64,000 nt of DNA, from assembly GCA_963995505.1 (NCBI GenBank), contig OZ023190.1, forward strand, positions 9,232,162-9,296,161. The letters are read 5' to 3'. The notes under the pieces were generated by a model, which saw nothing but the letters and a program-made list of their open reading frames with translations, did no database searches and was not told the DNA's origin. Positions 35,348 through 45,895 of this stretch are shown piece after piece. Numbering within the stretch: the first letter of the stretch is position 1; each line of letters opens with the position of its first letter. A program made the translations under genes and the position numbers. The stretch comes from Hypericum androsaemum. Lineage: Eukaryota > Streptophyta > Magnoliopsida > Malpighiales > Hypericaceae.

Positions 35348-35939
35348 GATGCACGCAATCTCCTGGATGCATGCGCACGTGAATTTCAAGCTTATCTTGG
35401 ACATGCGTCCCTAAATTTTAGGAATTGCATCTACTATGTTTTAGGACGTGATATTTACTAGATAGTCTATTAGTTATCTATGTTTAGATTGTTTTCCTAC
35501 TTAGTTGAATATTTCGGCCAGAATCCCTTTAAATTAGGAAGGAGAGTTTGGGCCAGCCTTGAACTCCTTATTTGGAGTTAGTTTTCGTTTAGGAAGTTGT
35601 AAGACTTATGGAGCCTATATAAAGAGGCATCCTCATTCAATAAAGGGAACAATTCAGAGAATTACTTAGCATTGGCTAATTGTGAGTTTAGATACTCGTT
35701 TGTTCTTGCTTAGGCTGGTGAGTCGTCTTGGCTAGAATTTATCTTTCACTTATCAAGCGGATCATCCATCCCCGCTCGTGGCGTGATACGACCTTAGGTC
35801 AAGGTTCAGAAGCTCTTGCTGCGGGTTAAGGTTCAATTTCGCGCCTTAGTTCTTGTGAGTTCTTGTGAGTTGTGATCTGTTCCATTCTGAAGTAACAAAC
35901 GGTCCGAGTTGTGAGTCTTTTCCGCTGAGATTCATATCA
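35122..35939 (+). repeat. B 3' LTR
   Basis: 818 bp, preceded by the polypurine tract AAGAGGAGGGGAC. Contains the last part of the gag-pol frame up to 35347. Confidence 0.95.
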
Positions 35940-36130
35940 GTAAGAACGTACAAGAGTATCACGAGAGGAAAAAGGCAAGAGTTGTGAGTGCATTAGAGAG
36001 AAAAGCCAAAGAATTGAGTGCAAACACGAGTGAACTTGAGTGCAACTTACATTGAGAGTAAACACGTAAGGGAGTGAACTTGTGAGGCCATCAATTTTTT
36101 TTTACTAACGAAATTTTCTTGCAGCCAGAT
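35940..36130 (+). other. A2 leader, right part
   Basis: Resumes A2 after B. It is homologous to the end of the B leader (30370-30559) and ends at the gag ATG at 36131. Confidence 0.8.
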
Positions 36131-39100
36131 ATGTCTTACGAAGATCAAAGAGAAAAAGAGGGTACGTTGGCTGATGTTGGTCTTAAGGTATTTGTGGAGG
36201 CCCTGACAGGAAAGTTCCAACAAATGATGCGAGCGGAGATGGAGCCGTTGCAACAACGCATGGATGCAATGGAGGACACTCGCAACAGCCAACAACCAAG
36301 AAGCGAAGTCCAAGCACAAAGAAGGTTTGCACCTTTGGGACGCACAAGAGGAGGAGAATTCCGTGCACAAAGAAGGAGAGCCCCCTTGGGAAGCACAAGT
36401 GAAGAAGATTCAGACCCTTTCCAGGAGGAGGACGTAGGTTCTACAAGGAATCTTAGGCGAGCAAGGACTAACCGCCCACCTAGAGAGGCAAGGCGAAGAA
36501 GAGATGACAACTTGGGAAGTATTAAGCTGAAGATACCTTCCTTTGCAGGTCGTTCTGACCCGGAAGCATACCTAGAGTGGGAGAAGAAGATTGAGTTCGT
36601 GTTTGATTGCCACGACTGTTCCGAAGCAAAAAAGGTAAAGCTAGCTGTGACCGAATTCGCTGATTATGCTATAACGTGGTGGGATCAACTTGTCACAAGC
36701 AGGAGGCGTAATAGAGAGCGTCCTATAGCTACATGGGAGGAGATGAAAGTGGTGATGAGGAAACGTTTTGTGCCAAGTCATTACTACCGAGAGCTATACA
36801 AGAAGTTACAAGGGATGAGACAAGGAAGTCTGAGCGTGGAAGAATATTACAAACAAATGGAGATGGCCATGATAAGAGCTGATGTGGAGGAAGATAGAGA
36901 AGCTACCATGGCAAGGTTCTTGAATGGACTCAATCCTGAGATCCATGACAAAGTAGAGTTGCAACACTATGTGGAGTTGGAGGACATGGTGCATATGGCC
37001 ACGAAAATTGAGAAGCAACTGAAGAGAGGAGGAGGAGGGACAAAAGCTACATCAAGTGCTAATTGGAAGCCAAACTATTCAAAGAAATTTGAAAAACCAC
37101 AGGCAACCAAGATAGAGCACAAGACTGAGAGTTCCAATGCCAATTCCCAAAAGAAGGTGGAAGCCACTCCCACACGAAACCGTGATATCAAGTGCTTCAA
37201 GTGTCAAGGAAGGGGGCACATCTCAAGTCAATGCCCTAACAAACAGATTATGGTGATTAGAGAGAGTGGGGAGGTCGTAATAGAAGGAGAAGATTCAGAT
37301 CATGATAGCATGCCTTCATTGGAAGACGTATCCGAAGAGGAAATTCAAGTTCCTGAAGGACTCACTCTAGTGGCAAGAAGAGTCTTGAACTTGCAAGCAA
37401 GAGAAGAAGATGACAAAGCACAAAGGGAGAACATCTTCCATACAAGATGTTATGTCAAGGACAAGGTGTGTAGTGTCCTCATTGATGGAGGCTGCTGTGC
37501 TAACGTGGCAAGCACTACTATGGTTGAGAAGTTAGGGTTACTCACGAAGAAACAGCCTAAACCTTACAAGCTGCAATGGCTGAATGATAGTGGAGAAGTA
37601 CGAGTGGAGAAGCAAGTGCTAGTGACATTCCGCATTGGCAAGTACGAAGATGAAGTGTTGTGCGATGTTGTGCCAATGCAAGCTAGTCATCTCCTGTTGG
37701 GGAGGCCGTGGCAGTTTGAAAGAAGAGTAACTCATGACGGACACACCAACAAGTACTCATTTACACTCAATAGGCGTGTGTTCACTTTGGCACCCTTAGC
37801 GCCATCACAAGTTTGTGAAGATCAGATGAAGTTACCAAAAGAAAGTGATGAGAGAAAAAAAAGTGAGCAAAAGAAACGAATTGAAAGGAGAGAAGAAGCC
37901 AAAAAACAGAAAAGAAAAACGGCCAAAAGAGAGGATACAATGGAGCGAACAAAAGAAGCCGGAAAAACAGAATTGAAATCGGCCATTGAGAGAAAATCTG
38001 AGGGATGGAAAAAGAACTACTATGTGGGAGCAAGTGAAATCAAGCAAGCTTGTTTTGAAAAAAAGTCTATGATCTTACTCCGGTATAGGGAGACACTTTT
38101 TATCGCTAACGAACTTGAGCCACACTTGCCTAGTGTGATTGTTTCTCTCTTGCAGGACTACAAGGATGTCTTTCCTGAAGAGCTACCAGCTGGATTACCA
38201 CCTATACGAGGGATTGAGCATCAAATTGACTTTGTTCCAGGAGCTACCATACCTAACCGCCCCGCATATAGAAGTAATCCGGAGGAAACAAAGGAACTTG
38301 AGAGGCAAGTCAATGAGCTTTTGGAAAAAGGGTACGTGAGAGAAAGCATGAGCCCATGTGCTGTTCCAGTCCTACTTGTGCCTAAGAAGGATGGATCATG
38401 GAGGATGTGTGTTGATTGCCGAGCTGTCAACAACATCACGGTAAAATATCGTCACCCTATTCCTCGCTTATATGACATGTTCGATGAGTTGCATGGTTCT
38501 TGCATGTTTTCTAAGATTGACTTAAAAAGTGGTTATCATCAGATTAGGATGAAAGAAGGAGATGAGTGGAAGACTGCTTTTAAAACAAAATATGGGTTGT
38601 ACGAGTGGATGGTCATGCCGTTCGGGTTATCTAATGCACCTAGTACATTCATGAGCCTTATGAATCATGTCTTACGTCCATTCATTGGCAAATTTGTCGT
38701 TGTGTACTTTGATGATATACTCATTTATAGTACGAGTTTAGAGGATCATGTAGAGCATTTGAAATCTGTCCTAGATGCACTTAGAGAGGATCAATTGTTT
38801 GCCAACTTGAAGAAGTGCACCTTTTGCACAGATAAACTTGTATTCTTGGGTTTTGTTGTTAGTGCTCACGGAATACAGGTTGATGAGGAGAAGATCTGAG
38901 CCATACGGGACTGGCCAAGTCCTACAAGTGTTGCTAATGTTCGAAGTTTTCATGGCTTAGCTAGCTTTTACAGGAGGTTCGTGAAAGACTTTAGTAGCCT
39001 AGCCGCGCCCCTCACTGAAGTCATCAAGAAGAACGTTGGATTTAGTTGGGGAGAAGCTCAAGAGAACGCATTCCAACTCATTAAAGAGAAGTTGACTAAT

Positions 39101-39905
39101 GCTCCTTTGTTGGCTTTGCCTAACTTTGCTAAAACCTTTGAAGTTGAATGTGATGCCTCAGGTATAGGTATTGGAGCTGTCCTCATGCAAGAAGGGAGAC
39201 CAATTGCCTACTTTAGTGAGAAACTAAGTGGAGCAACCTTGAACTATCCAACTTATGACAAAGAGTTGTATGCACTAGTTTGAGCGTTGGAAACATGGCA
39301 GCATTACTTGTGGCCCAAGGAATTCGTGATCCACACTGATCATGAATCACTCAAGCACTTAAAGGGGCAACACAAGCTGAATAAAAGGCATGCACGATGG
39401 GTGGAGTTCATTGAGACATTTCCTTATATCATTCGCTACAAGCAAGGTAAGGAAAATGTAGTAGCTGATGCCCTATCGCGAAGGTATGCTTTGATCTCAA
39501 CTCTTGATGCGAAGTCAATTAGTTTTGAACAAATTAAATAGTTGTATGCTGATGATACTGATTTTGGTGATCTGTTCCGAGCTACGGAGAAGAGTGCAAG
39601 TGGTAAATTTTTTCGGACTGAAGGTTACCTATTTCGTGAGAACAAACTTTGTGTGCCTAATTGTTCTATGCGAGAGTTGCTAATTCAGGAGGCACATGGA
39701 GGTGGATTGATGGGGCACTTTGGAATCGCAAAGACTTTGGCAATGCTACAAGATCACTTCTATTGGCCGCATATGAAGCGTAACGTTGAAAGAGTTTGTG
39801 GACGTTGCATCACATGCAAGCAAGCCAAGTCATAAGACTGATGATGCTTCAAACATTGCTGATCTGTTCTTTAGAGAAGTTGTTAGGTTGCATGGTATGC
39901 CTAGA
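36131..39905 (+). pseudogene. gag-pol: A2 gag-pol, first part, multiply broken
   Basis: Starts MSYEDQREKEG. Gag with the domain found in B and D1 and the knuckle [14 protein letters not shown]; protease LIDGGC; reverse transcriptase with [11 protein letters not shown]; RNase H; integrase zinc finger. The frame holds three stops: TGA at 38897-38899 (from CGA), TGA at 39281-39283 (from CGA) and TAG at 39539-39541 (from GAG). Near 39830 about 167 bp are missing compared with A1, between two GTCA words, removing the first catalytic Asp of integrase and shifting frame. C2 then interrupts at 39906. Confidence 0.93.
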
Positions 39906-40534
39906 TGATGTGAATCTCGTTACGGATCCACGCGAAAGCCGGATCTATCTACGTTCAGATTGATGGAAATTTCGACCCGTTGTTTGCACCTTTGCAAGAA
40001 CCTCGGTATGAACAACCTCGACCTGCTGCTGTAGGGAAACAAGAACCTTGAATTGATGAAGACGCCACAAACGGTGATGTAGATCCGCTTGATAAGTCGA
40101 AGGTGAACGAACGGAATCCCTCCGCTGTGTTCGAACAGTTCCGAAGAACCAAGAGAGCAAAGCCCACGTTTTTTGTACTCAAAAAATTCTCCTCATTCTC
40201 ATTGATAAAGGCTTTATATATAGGCATATTGTTACAAAAAAAATTCTAGTTAAATAAAACTTCTTACTAGATAAATATGACTTAAAAAGGGAAACTAAAA
40301 AGGAAAATAACTCTAATCCTACTAGGAATACTAAAAAATATGATTATCTCATAATTGACTTCCTAAACAGACTAGAACTCCTAATAAAATGAAATTATCT
40401 TTTTTGTAACTTCCTAAACAGAATAGAACTCATGTAAAATAAAATTAACAAATAATTAACTTCCTAAATAGACTTTGAAACTCAAAAACGAATTATTAAA
40501 TAATTGTGGCTTCTTGCAGATCTGATTCATATCA
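39906..40534 (-). repeat. C2 3' LTR
   Basis: 629 bp; minus strand TGATATGAAT to ATTCACATCA. Related to the C1 LTR mainly at the U5 side. Confidence 0.93.
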
Positions 40535-41439
40535 TTCCCCTCCTCTTGAAATGGATTTGTCCTCAAATCCTTGCATCCGTCATGCTTTTTCCGATTCACG
40601 GTCATGCTTGAACAAGTCTTGGAACGTCTTGGTTGAACTTGATATCTTCCATCCCAACAGAACAGATACTTTGAACATAAGCAATCTGGAGTCCTCTCCA
40701 AATCAAAAACCAAAATCTTACTTATTTGCACAAGCCTTTCTTTGAACTTCAAACTATTCCAGAAGTTGATCAATGATGAACCTCCAACATAATTAAACTT
40801 GTCCACACCTAAGAAGTCAATATGTTCAACATGTAAATCAAGAGACATGTAAGATATGGGTTGGACATCTTCCTTGTCAACTAAAACAACAAGTTCTTCT
40901 TGTTCACCATCAATAGCAGTTAAGCACTTCTTCATATGAACAACATCCTCCAATTCTGATTCATTGAACAAATCCCTCAAGTAAAGAAGTGACATGGCAT
41001 GATCATCAAAACATTCTCCATCGAACAAGTCAATAGAATATTCACCAAATTCCTCCCATGTCAAAACCTCTTCTTCAACAATCACTTCAGGTGTAACCTC
41101 CAAATCGTCAGAACTACATACCTTCCCCTCAATGTCGTGCTTAGTGTTAATGGTGTTCTCCCTCTTTCCATTGACTTCTCCAACAAAATTAGCTCCTGAA
41201 TTCTTCTCATCTTTGACCCTCATCCTCCTTTGTTGAATTTGTCTTCCGCTACAGACATTAGGAACATCATGTATCCTCGCTTGTTTGCACACTATCCGGT
41301 CCACCTTTTCGCTGAGCTTCTTGACCTCCATTCTCATTATATGCCTCATCCCACTAAGAAAGGCGTCCATAAACGTGTGTGGATCACCAACCAATGGTGC
41401 AACACCTTCAAAGGATCTTCTTGAGTAGTTATAAGACAT
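40456..41439 (-). CDS. Unrecognised protein of the non-autonomous element (C2 copy)
   Basis: 327 residues from the ATG at 41439 (MSYNYSRRSFEG). Same layout as in C1, D2, D3 and C5: gag-like start with a likely coiled coil (KKLSEKVDRIVCKQ), basic segment QIQQRRMRVKDEK, acidic core with EEVLTWEEFGEYSIDLFDGE, SYMSLDLHVEHIDFLGVDKF, basic YQVQPRRSKTC, and [12 protein letters not shown]. The final 25 or so residues are encoded by the C-type LTR and share nothing with the TRARA tail of D3. The frame is open although the LTRs of this copy are about 2% diverged. Function unknown. Confidence 0.7.
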   Translation of the reverse strand: MSYNYSRRSFEGVAPLVGDPHTFMDAFLSGMRHIMRMEVKKLSEKVDRIVCKQARIHDVPNVCSGRQIQQRRMRVKDEKNSGANFVGEVNGKRENTINTKHDIEGKVCSSDDLEVTPEVIVEEEVLTWEEFGEYSIDLFDGECFDDHAMSLLYLRDLFNESELEDVVHMKKCLTAIDGEQEELVVLVDKEDVQPISYMSLDLHVEHIDFLGVDKFNYVGGSSLINFWNSLKFKERLVQISKILVFDLERTPDCLCSKYLFCWDGRYQVQPRRSKTCSSMTVNRKKHDGCKDLRTNPFQEEGNDMNQICKKPQLFNNSFLSFKVYLGS

Positions 41440-41671
41440 TCTTGCAGATTCTCTTTTTTTCTACTTTCAACTTTTCTTTTTTTTGATTTTTTTTTCAGCC
41501 TTCTTTCTTCTTCTTTTCTTGGCTGCCTTCTTCTCTATCTTTCTTTTTTTTTCGGATTTTTTTTTCTCTTTTTTTTTCTTTCTCCAACTCAGACTAAAAT
41601 AAGAACAATAATTGAAAACTAATGAAAACAAAAACGAAATTTAAAGATAGATGATCTAAAGTAGAGCCTAA

Positions 41672-41683
41672 GCTCTGATACCA
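41672..41683 (-). other. Primer-binding site of C2
   Basis: Minus strand TGGTATCAGAGC, two bases from the 5' LTR. Confidence 0.9.
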
Positions 41684-41685
41684 AC

Positions 41686-42314
41686 TGATGTGAATCTCGT
41701 TACGGATCCACGCGAAAGTCGGATCTATCTACGTTCAGATTGATGGAAATTTTGACCCGTTGTTTGCACCTTTGCAAGAACCTCGGTATGAACAACCTCG
41801 ACCCGCTGCTGTAGGGAAACAAGAACCTTGAATTGATGAAGACGCCACAAACGGTGATGTAGATCCGCTTGATAAGTCGAAGGTGAACGAATGGAATCCC
41901 TCCGCTGTGTTCGAACAGTTCTGAAGAACCAAGAGAGCACAGCCCACGTTTTTTGTACTCAAAAAATTCTCCTCATTCTCATTGATAAAGCCTTTATATA
42001 TAGGCAGATTGTTACAAAAAGAATTCTAGTTAAATAAAACTTCTAACTAGATAAATATGACTTAAAAAGGGAAACTAAAAAGAAAAATAACTCTAATCCT
42101 ACTAGGAATACTAAAAAATGTGATTATCTCATAATTGACTTCCTAAACAGACTAGAACTCCTAATAAAATGAAATTATCTTTTTTGTAACTTCCTAAACA
42201 GAATAGAACTCATGTAAAATAAAATTAACAAATAATTAACTTCCTAAATAGACTTTGAAACTCAAAAACGAATTATTAAATAATTGTGGCTTCTTGCAGA
42301 TCTGATTCATATCA
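41686..42314 (-). repeat. C2 5' LTR
   Basis: 629-bp partner of 39906-40534. Confidence 0.93.
41995..42002 (-). promoter_or_regulatory. TATA-like box in C2 5' LTR
   Basis: TATATATA region, minus strand CCTATATATAAAGG. Confidence 0.5.
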
Positions 42315-43235
42315 CTAGAACTATTATTTCTGATAGAGATGCTAAGTTCTTGAGTTACTTTTGGAAGACCTTGTGGAGTAAGTTAGGTACCAAGTTGTTA
42401 TTTTCTACTACTTGTCATCCACAAACTGATGGTCAAACTGAAGTTGAAATAGGACCTTGTCTACTTTATTGAGAGCACTTATCAAGCATAACATTAAGAC
42501 TTGGGAAGAATGTTTGCCACATGTTGAATTTGCTTATAATCGTTCCGTTCATTCTGCTACTCAATTCTCACCATTTGAGCTTGTTTATGGATTTAATCCT
42601 TTGACTCCTTTGGATTTATCACCATTGCCTTCGAGTGAGCATGTTAACTTAGATGGCAAGAAGAAGGCTGATTTTGTCAAGCAACTGCATGAGAGGGCGC
42701 AAATGAACATAGAGAAACGAACGGCGCACTACGCGAGACAAGCAAACAAAGGACGGCACAAGGTTGTCTTTGAGCCTGGAGATTGGGTCTGGTTGCACAT
42801 GCGAAAGGAACGCTTTCCCGCGCAACGGCGTTCAAAGTTGCTACCACGGGGAGATGGTCCATTTCAAGTGCTTGAACGCATCAATGACAATGCTACAAGC
42901 TTGACCTGCCAGGTGAGTATAATGTTAGTGCTTCTTTCAATGTTACTGATTTGAGTCCGTTTGATGTAGGTGAAGATTTGAGGACAAATCCTTTTCAAGA
43001 GGAGGGGAATGATGTGAGCACACCTACGAACACACCTACATTCAAGCCACAAGACTCACGGCAAGTGCACGTACCAATTGGACCGGTGACACGAGCAAGA
43101 GCCAAAAAGTTTCAGGCAGAATTTAATGGATTAATGCAAGAAGTCTGGGCTCAAGATGGTGCGTACAAGTGCAAGGACGTGCATGAGGCCCATGCAAAGC
43201 CCATGCACGTGATAGAGGCTATTTTGGAAGCTTGA
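42315..43235 (+). pseudogene. gag-pol: A2 gag-pol, second part (integrase C-terminus and tail)
   Basis: Resumes after C2 at the second TSD copy with SDRDAKF. It holds the later integrase core (TDGQTEV), the GPF module and the LTR-encoded tail [13 protein letters not shown]. Two single-base deletions against A1 shift the frame: near 42446 and near 42893. The tail frame ends at 43233-43235 inside the 3' LTR. Confidence 0.9.
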
Positions 43236-43800
43236 CATGCACGTAAGCTTCTAGATGCATGCGCACATGGAGAATCAAGAAGAATCAGCCTATTTAGTCC
43301 GTGCATCTACTTGTTTTGGACGTGCAGCTATTAGTTATTCTATTAGATATTATTTGCTTATATTATTCCTTATTTAGTTGAATAAATTCGGCCAGAATCT
43401 CCTTAGATTAGGAAAGAGAGTTTTGGCCAGCCTTTGAACTCCTTTTAAGGAGTTAGCTTGTTTAGGAATACTTTGGTACTTTGGAGCCTATATAAGGAGG
43501 TCTCCTAGCAATAAAACGTACACAACTTTTGAGATTGATAATTTTGTGAGTTAGATACTCCTTGCGTGTTCTTGCTAATTGCTGGATTGCTTAGCTTGAG
43601 CGAATCTTTCACTTATCAAACGATTCCTCCATCATCGTTTGTGGCGTGATTCGACTTGGACCAAAGGTTCACGAAATTCCATTGCTCGGGTTGCGGTTCT
43701 TCCAAACCAAGGTTCTTGCAAGGCTCGAGTTCGTGGGTTGCGGTCTGTTCCATCCAAAGTAGCACGATCCGTTGTGAATCTCCTGCCGGGGTTCATATTA
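43010..43800 (+). repeat. A2 3' LTR
   Basis: 791 bp, about 2 differences from the 5' LTR by eye, preceded by the polypurine tract at 42997-43009. Confidence 0.93.
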
Positions 43801-45280
43801 TGCCTTATCTTTCCTTTTCTTTTCTTGCCTTATCTAGCCTTATCTTTCCTTTTCTCACCTTTTATTGCCTTATCTTTCCTTTTCTTTCTTTATCTTGCCT
43901 CATCTTGCCTTTTCATGCATTTTCCTGCCTTTTCTTACCTTTTCTTTCCATTTCGTGCCTTTTCGTGCCTTTTCCTTGCCTTTTCATACCTTATCTTGTT
44001 TTATCTCGCCTTATCTTTCCTTATCTCGCCTTATCTTTCCTTTTCGTCCCTTTTCTTTCCTTTTCTTGACTTTCCTCACCTTTTCTTTCCTTGTCTTGCC
44101 TTATCTTGCCATATCTTTCCTTTTTTTGCCTTTCCTTGCCTTTTCTTTACTTATCTTGCCTTTTCGGCCTTTTCGTTGCCTTTTTTTTTTCATTTTCCTG
44201 CCTTTCCTTACCTTTTCTTGCCATGTCTTGCCTTATTTTATCTTATCTTGTATTTTCTTACCTTTTCCTTGCCTTTTCTTACCTTTTCTTCCTTTACCTT
44301 GCCTTTTCTTGCCTTATCTTTCCTTTTCTTGCCTTTTTCTTGCTTTATCTTTCCTTTTCTTTACTTTTCTTGCCTCATCTTGCCTTTTCTTGCCTTATCT
44401 TTTCTTTTCTTGCCTTTTCTTGTCTTTCCTTCATTATCATGCCTTTTCTTGCCTTTTCTTGCCTTTTCATTCTTTTTCTTGCCTTTCCTTTCCTTTTCTT
44501 TTCTTTCTTTCTTGCCTTTTCTTTCCTTTTCTTGCCTTTCCTTGCCTTTTCTTTCCTTTTCTTCCCTTATCCTGCCTTTTCTTGCCTTTTTTTCCTTTTC
44601 TTGCCTTATCTTGCATTTTCTTGCCTTATCTTTCCCTTTTTTTTCCTTATATTGCCTTATGTTGCCTTATCTTGCCTTTTCTACCCTTTTGTGGCCTTTT
44701 CGTGCCTTTTCTTTCTTTTTCTTGCCTTTCCTTGCCTTTTCTTTCCTTTTCTTTCTTTTTCTTCCCTTTTCTTGCCTTACCTTGTCTTTTCTTGCCTTTT
44801 CCTGCCTTTCCTTACCTTTCATTGCCTTTTCTTTTATTTTTTTTCCTTTTCATGCCTTATCTTGCTTTTTCTTGCATTTGATTGCATTTTTTTCCTCTTC
44901 TTACCTTTTCCTGCCTTTTCTTGCCTTTTCTACCCTTTTCATGCCTTTTCTTGCTTTATCTTGCCTTTTCATTCCTTATCTCGCCTTTTCATGCCTTTTC
45001 TACCCTTTTCATGCCTTTTCTTGCTTTATCTTGCCTTTTCATTCCTTATCTCGCCTTTTCATGCCTTTTCTTACCTTTTCTTTTCTTATGTTGCCTTTTC
45101 TTGCTGTATCTTTCCTTTTCTTTCCTTATCTTGCCTTTTCTTTCCTTTTCTAGCCTTTTCATGCATTTTCTTGCCATTTCTTTCCTTTTCTTGCCTTTTA
45201 ATGCCTTTTCCTTGCCTTATCTTGCCTTTTCTTGCCTTATCTTGCATTTTCTTGACTTATCTTGCCTTTTCTTGCCTTTT
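43801..45280 (+). repeat. Decamer array, pyrimidine on plus strand
   Basis: Continues the array across A2, starting with the TSD TGCCT. Contains an exact 70-bp tandem duplication (44931-45000 and 45001-45070). Ends against the 5' LTR of D1. No gene is seen. Confidence 0.92.
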
Positions 45281-45594
45281 TGATGTGAACACGTCCACTA
45301 TGGAGCTACAAGACCCACAAGCAGTTCGAGTTCCACTTGGACCAATCACAAGAGCAAGAGCAAAGACGCTTGAAGCTGGGCTCAACAGATTAATTCAAGG
45401 GATTTGGACTACAACCAGTTCGTGTAAGCCCGTGGACGTCCATGTAAAGCCAATGCACGTGATTGGAGTAAGAGTTATCCAAACTTTTTATAACTTTTTT
45501 AGGAATAAGAGTTATCCAATAGTGGATAATGATTGTGTTTTTCAATTCTTAGGATAAACATTCGTTTTAGAATTAGTTTCAGTAGTATGATAAG
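45281..45594 (+). repeat. D1 5' LTR, left piece
   Basis: Starts TGATGTGAACACG. Lacks about 50 bp found in the D2 and D3 LTRs. Ends ATAAG, the TSD of D2. Confidence 0.87.
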
Positions 45595-45858
45595 TGATGT
45601 GAACACGTCCACTATGGAGCTACAGGACCCACAACCAGTTCGAGTTCCACTTGGACCAATCACAAGAGCAAGAGCAAAGACGCTTCAAGTTGAGTTCAAC
45701 GGATTAATTCAAGGGATTTGGACTACAACCAGTTCGTGTAAGCCCGTGGACGTCCATGCAAAGCCGATGCACGTGATTGGAGTTATTTTGGACGCCTAAA
45801 GGAGTAGAACCAAGATTCCTACTTTTTAGGAATAAGAGTTATCCAAACTTTTTAGGAA
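45595..45858 (+). repeat. D2 5' LTR remnant
   Basis: First 264 bp or so of a D-type LTR; the rest, including the TATA box, is deleted. Confidence 0.82.
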
Positions 45859-45877
45859 CGTGATTGGAGTTATTCCT
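45859..45877 (+). other. Filler at D2 deletion junction
   Basis: About 19 bp repeating the phrase CGTGATTGGAGTTATT, found 80 bp upstream in the same LTR. A sign of template switching during repair or reverse transcription. Confidence 0.6.
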
Positions 45878-45895
45878 AAAAGAGAATCTGCAAGA

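Larger units (their letters stand above)
29076..35939 (+). mobile_element. B: full-length gypsy element nested in A2 leader
   Basis: A 6,864-bp element with two 818-bp LTRs (29076-29893, 35122-35939), primer-binding site, leader, one gag-pol frame and polypurine tract. The flanking 5 bp are GCAAG (29071-29075) and GTAAG (35940-35944), one mismatch. The A2 leader continues correctly after it. The LTRs differ at about 7 of 818 positions by eye. Only one nonsense codon breaks the long frame. Confidence 0.95.
39906..42314 (-). mobile_element. C2: complete non-autonomous LTR element nested in A2
   Basis: 2,409 bp on the minus strand with two 629-bp LTRs (39906-40534, 41686-42314) and perfect TSD CTAGA (39901-39905, 42315-42319). 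Primer-binding site at 41672-41683, the same A-rich leader as C1, one open frame, polypurine tract at 40535-40547. LTRs differ at about 12 of 629 by eye. Confidence 0.94.
27853..43800 (+). mobile_element. A2: family A gypsy element carrying B and C2
   Basis: LTRs of 791 bp (27853-28643, 43010-43800), both ending TTCATATTA, not TCA. Perfect TSD TGCCT at 27848-27852 and 43801-43805. Element B is inserted in the leader, C2 in integrase. Gag-pol carries three stops, a deletion of about 167 bp and two single-base deletions. By eye the two LTRs differ at only about 2 of 791 positions, oddly few for the host of older-looking insertions (see findings). Confidence 0.93.

Noticed and set aside
27853..43800. 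Retrotransposition of A2 as one 16-kb unit already containing B and C2, to explain its similar LTRs
   Set aside because: The RNA would be very long and B carries its own LTR termination signals in the same orientation; LTR gene conversion is simpler.
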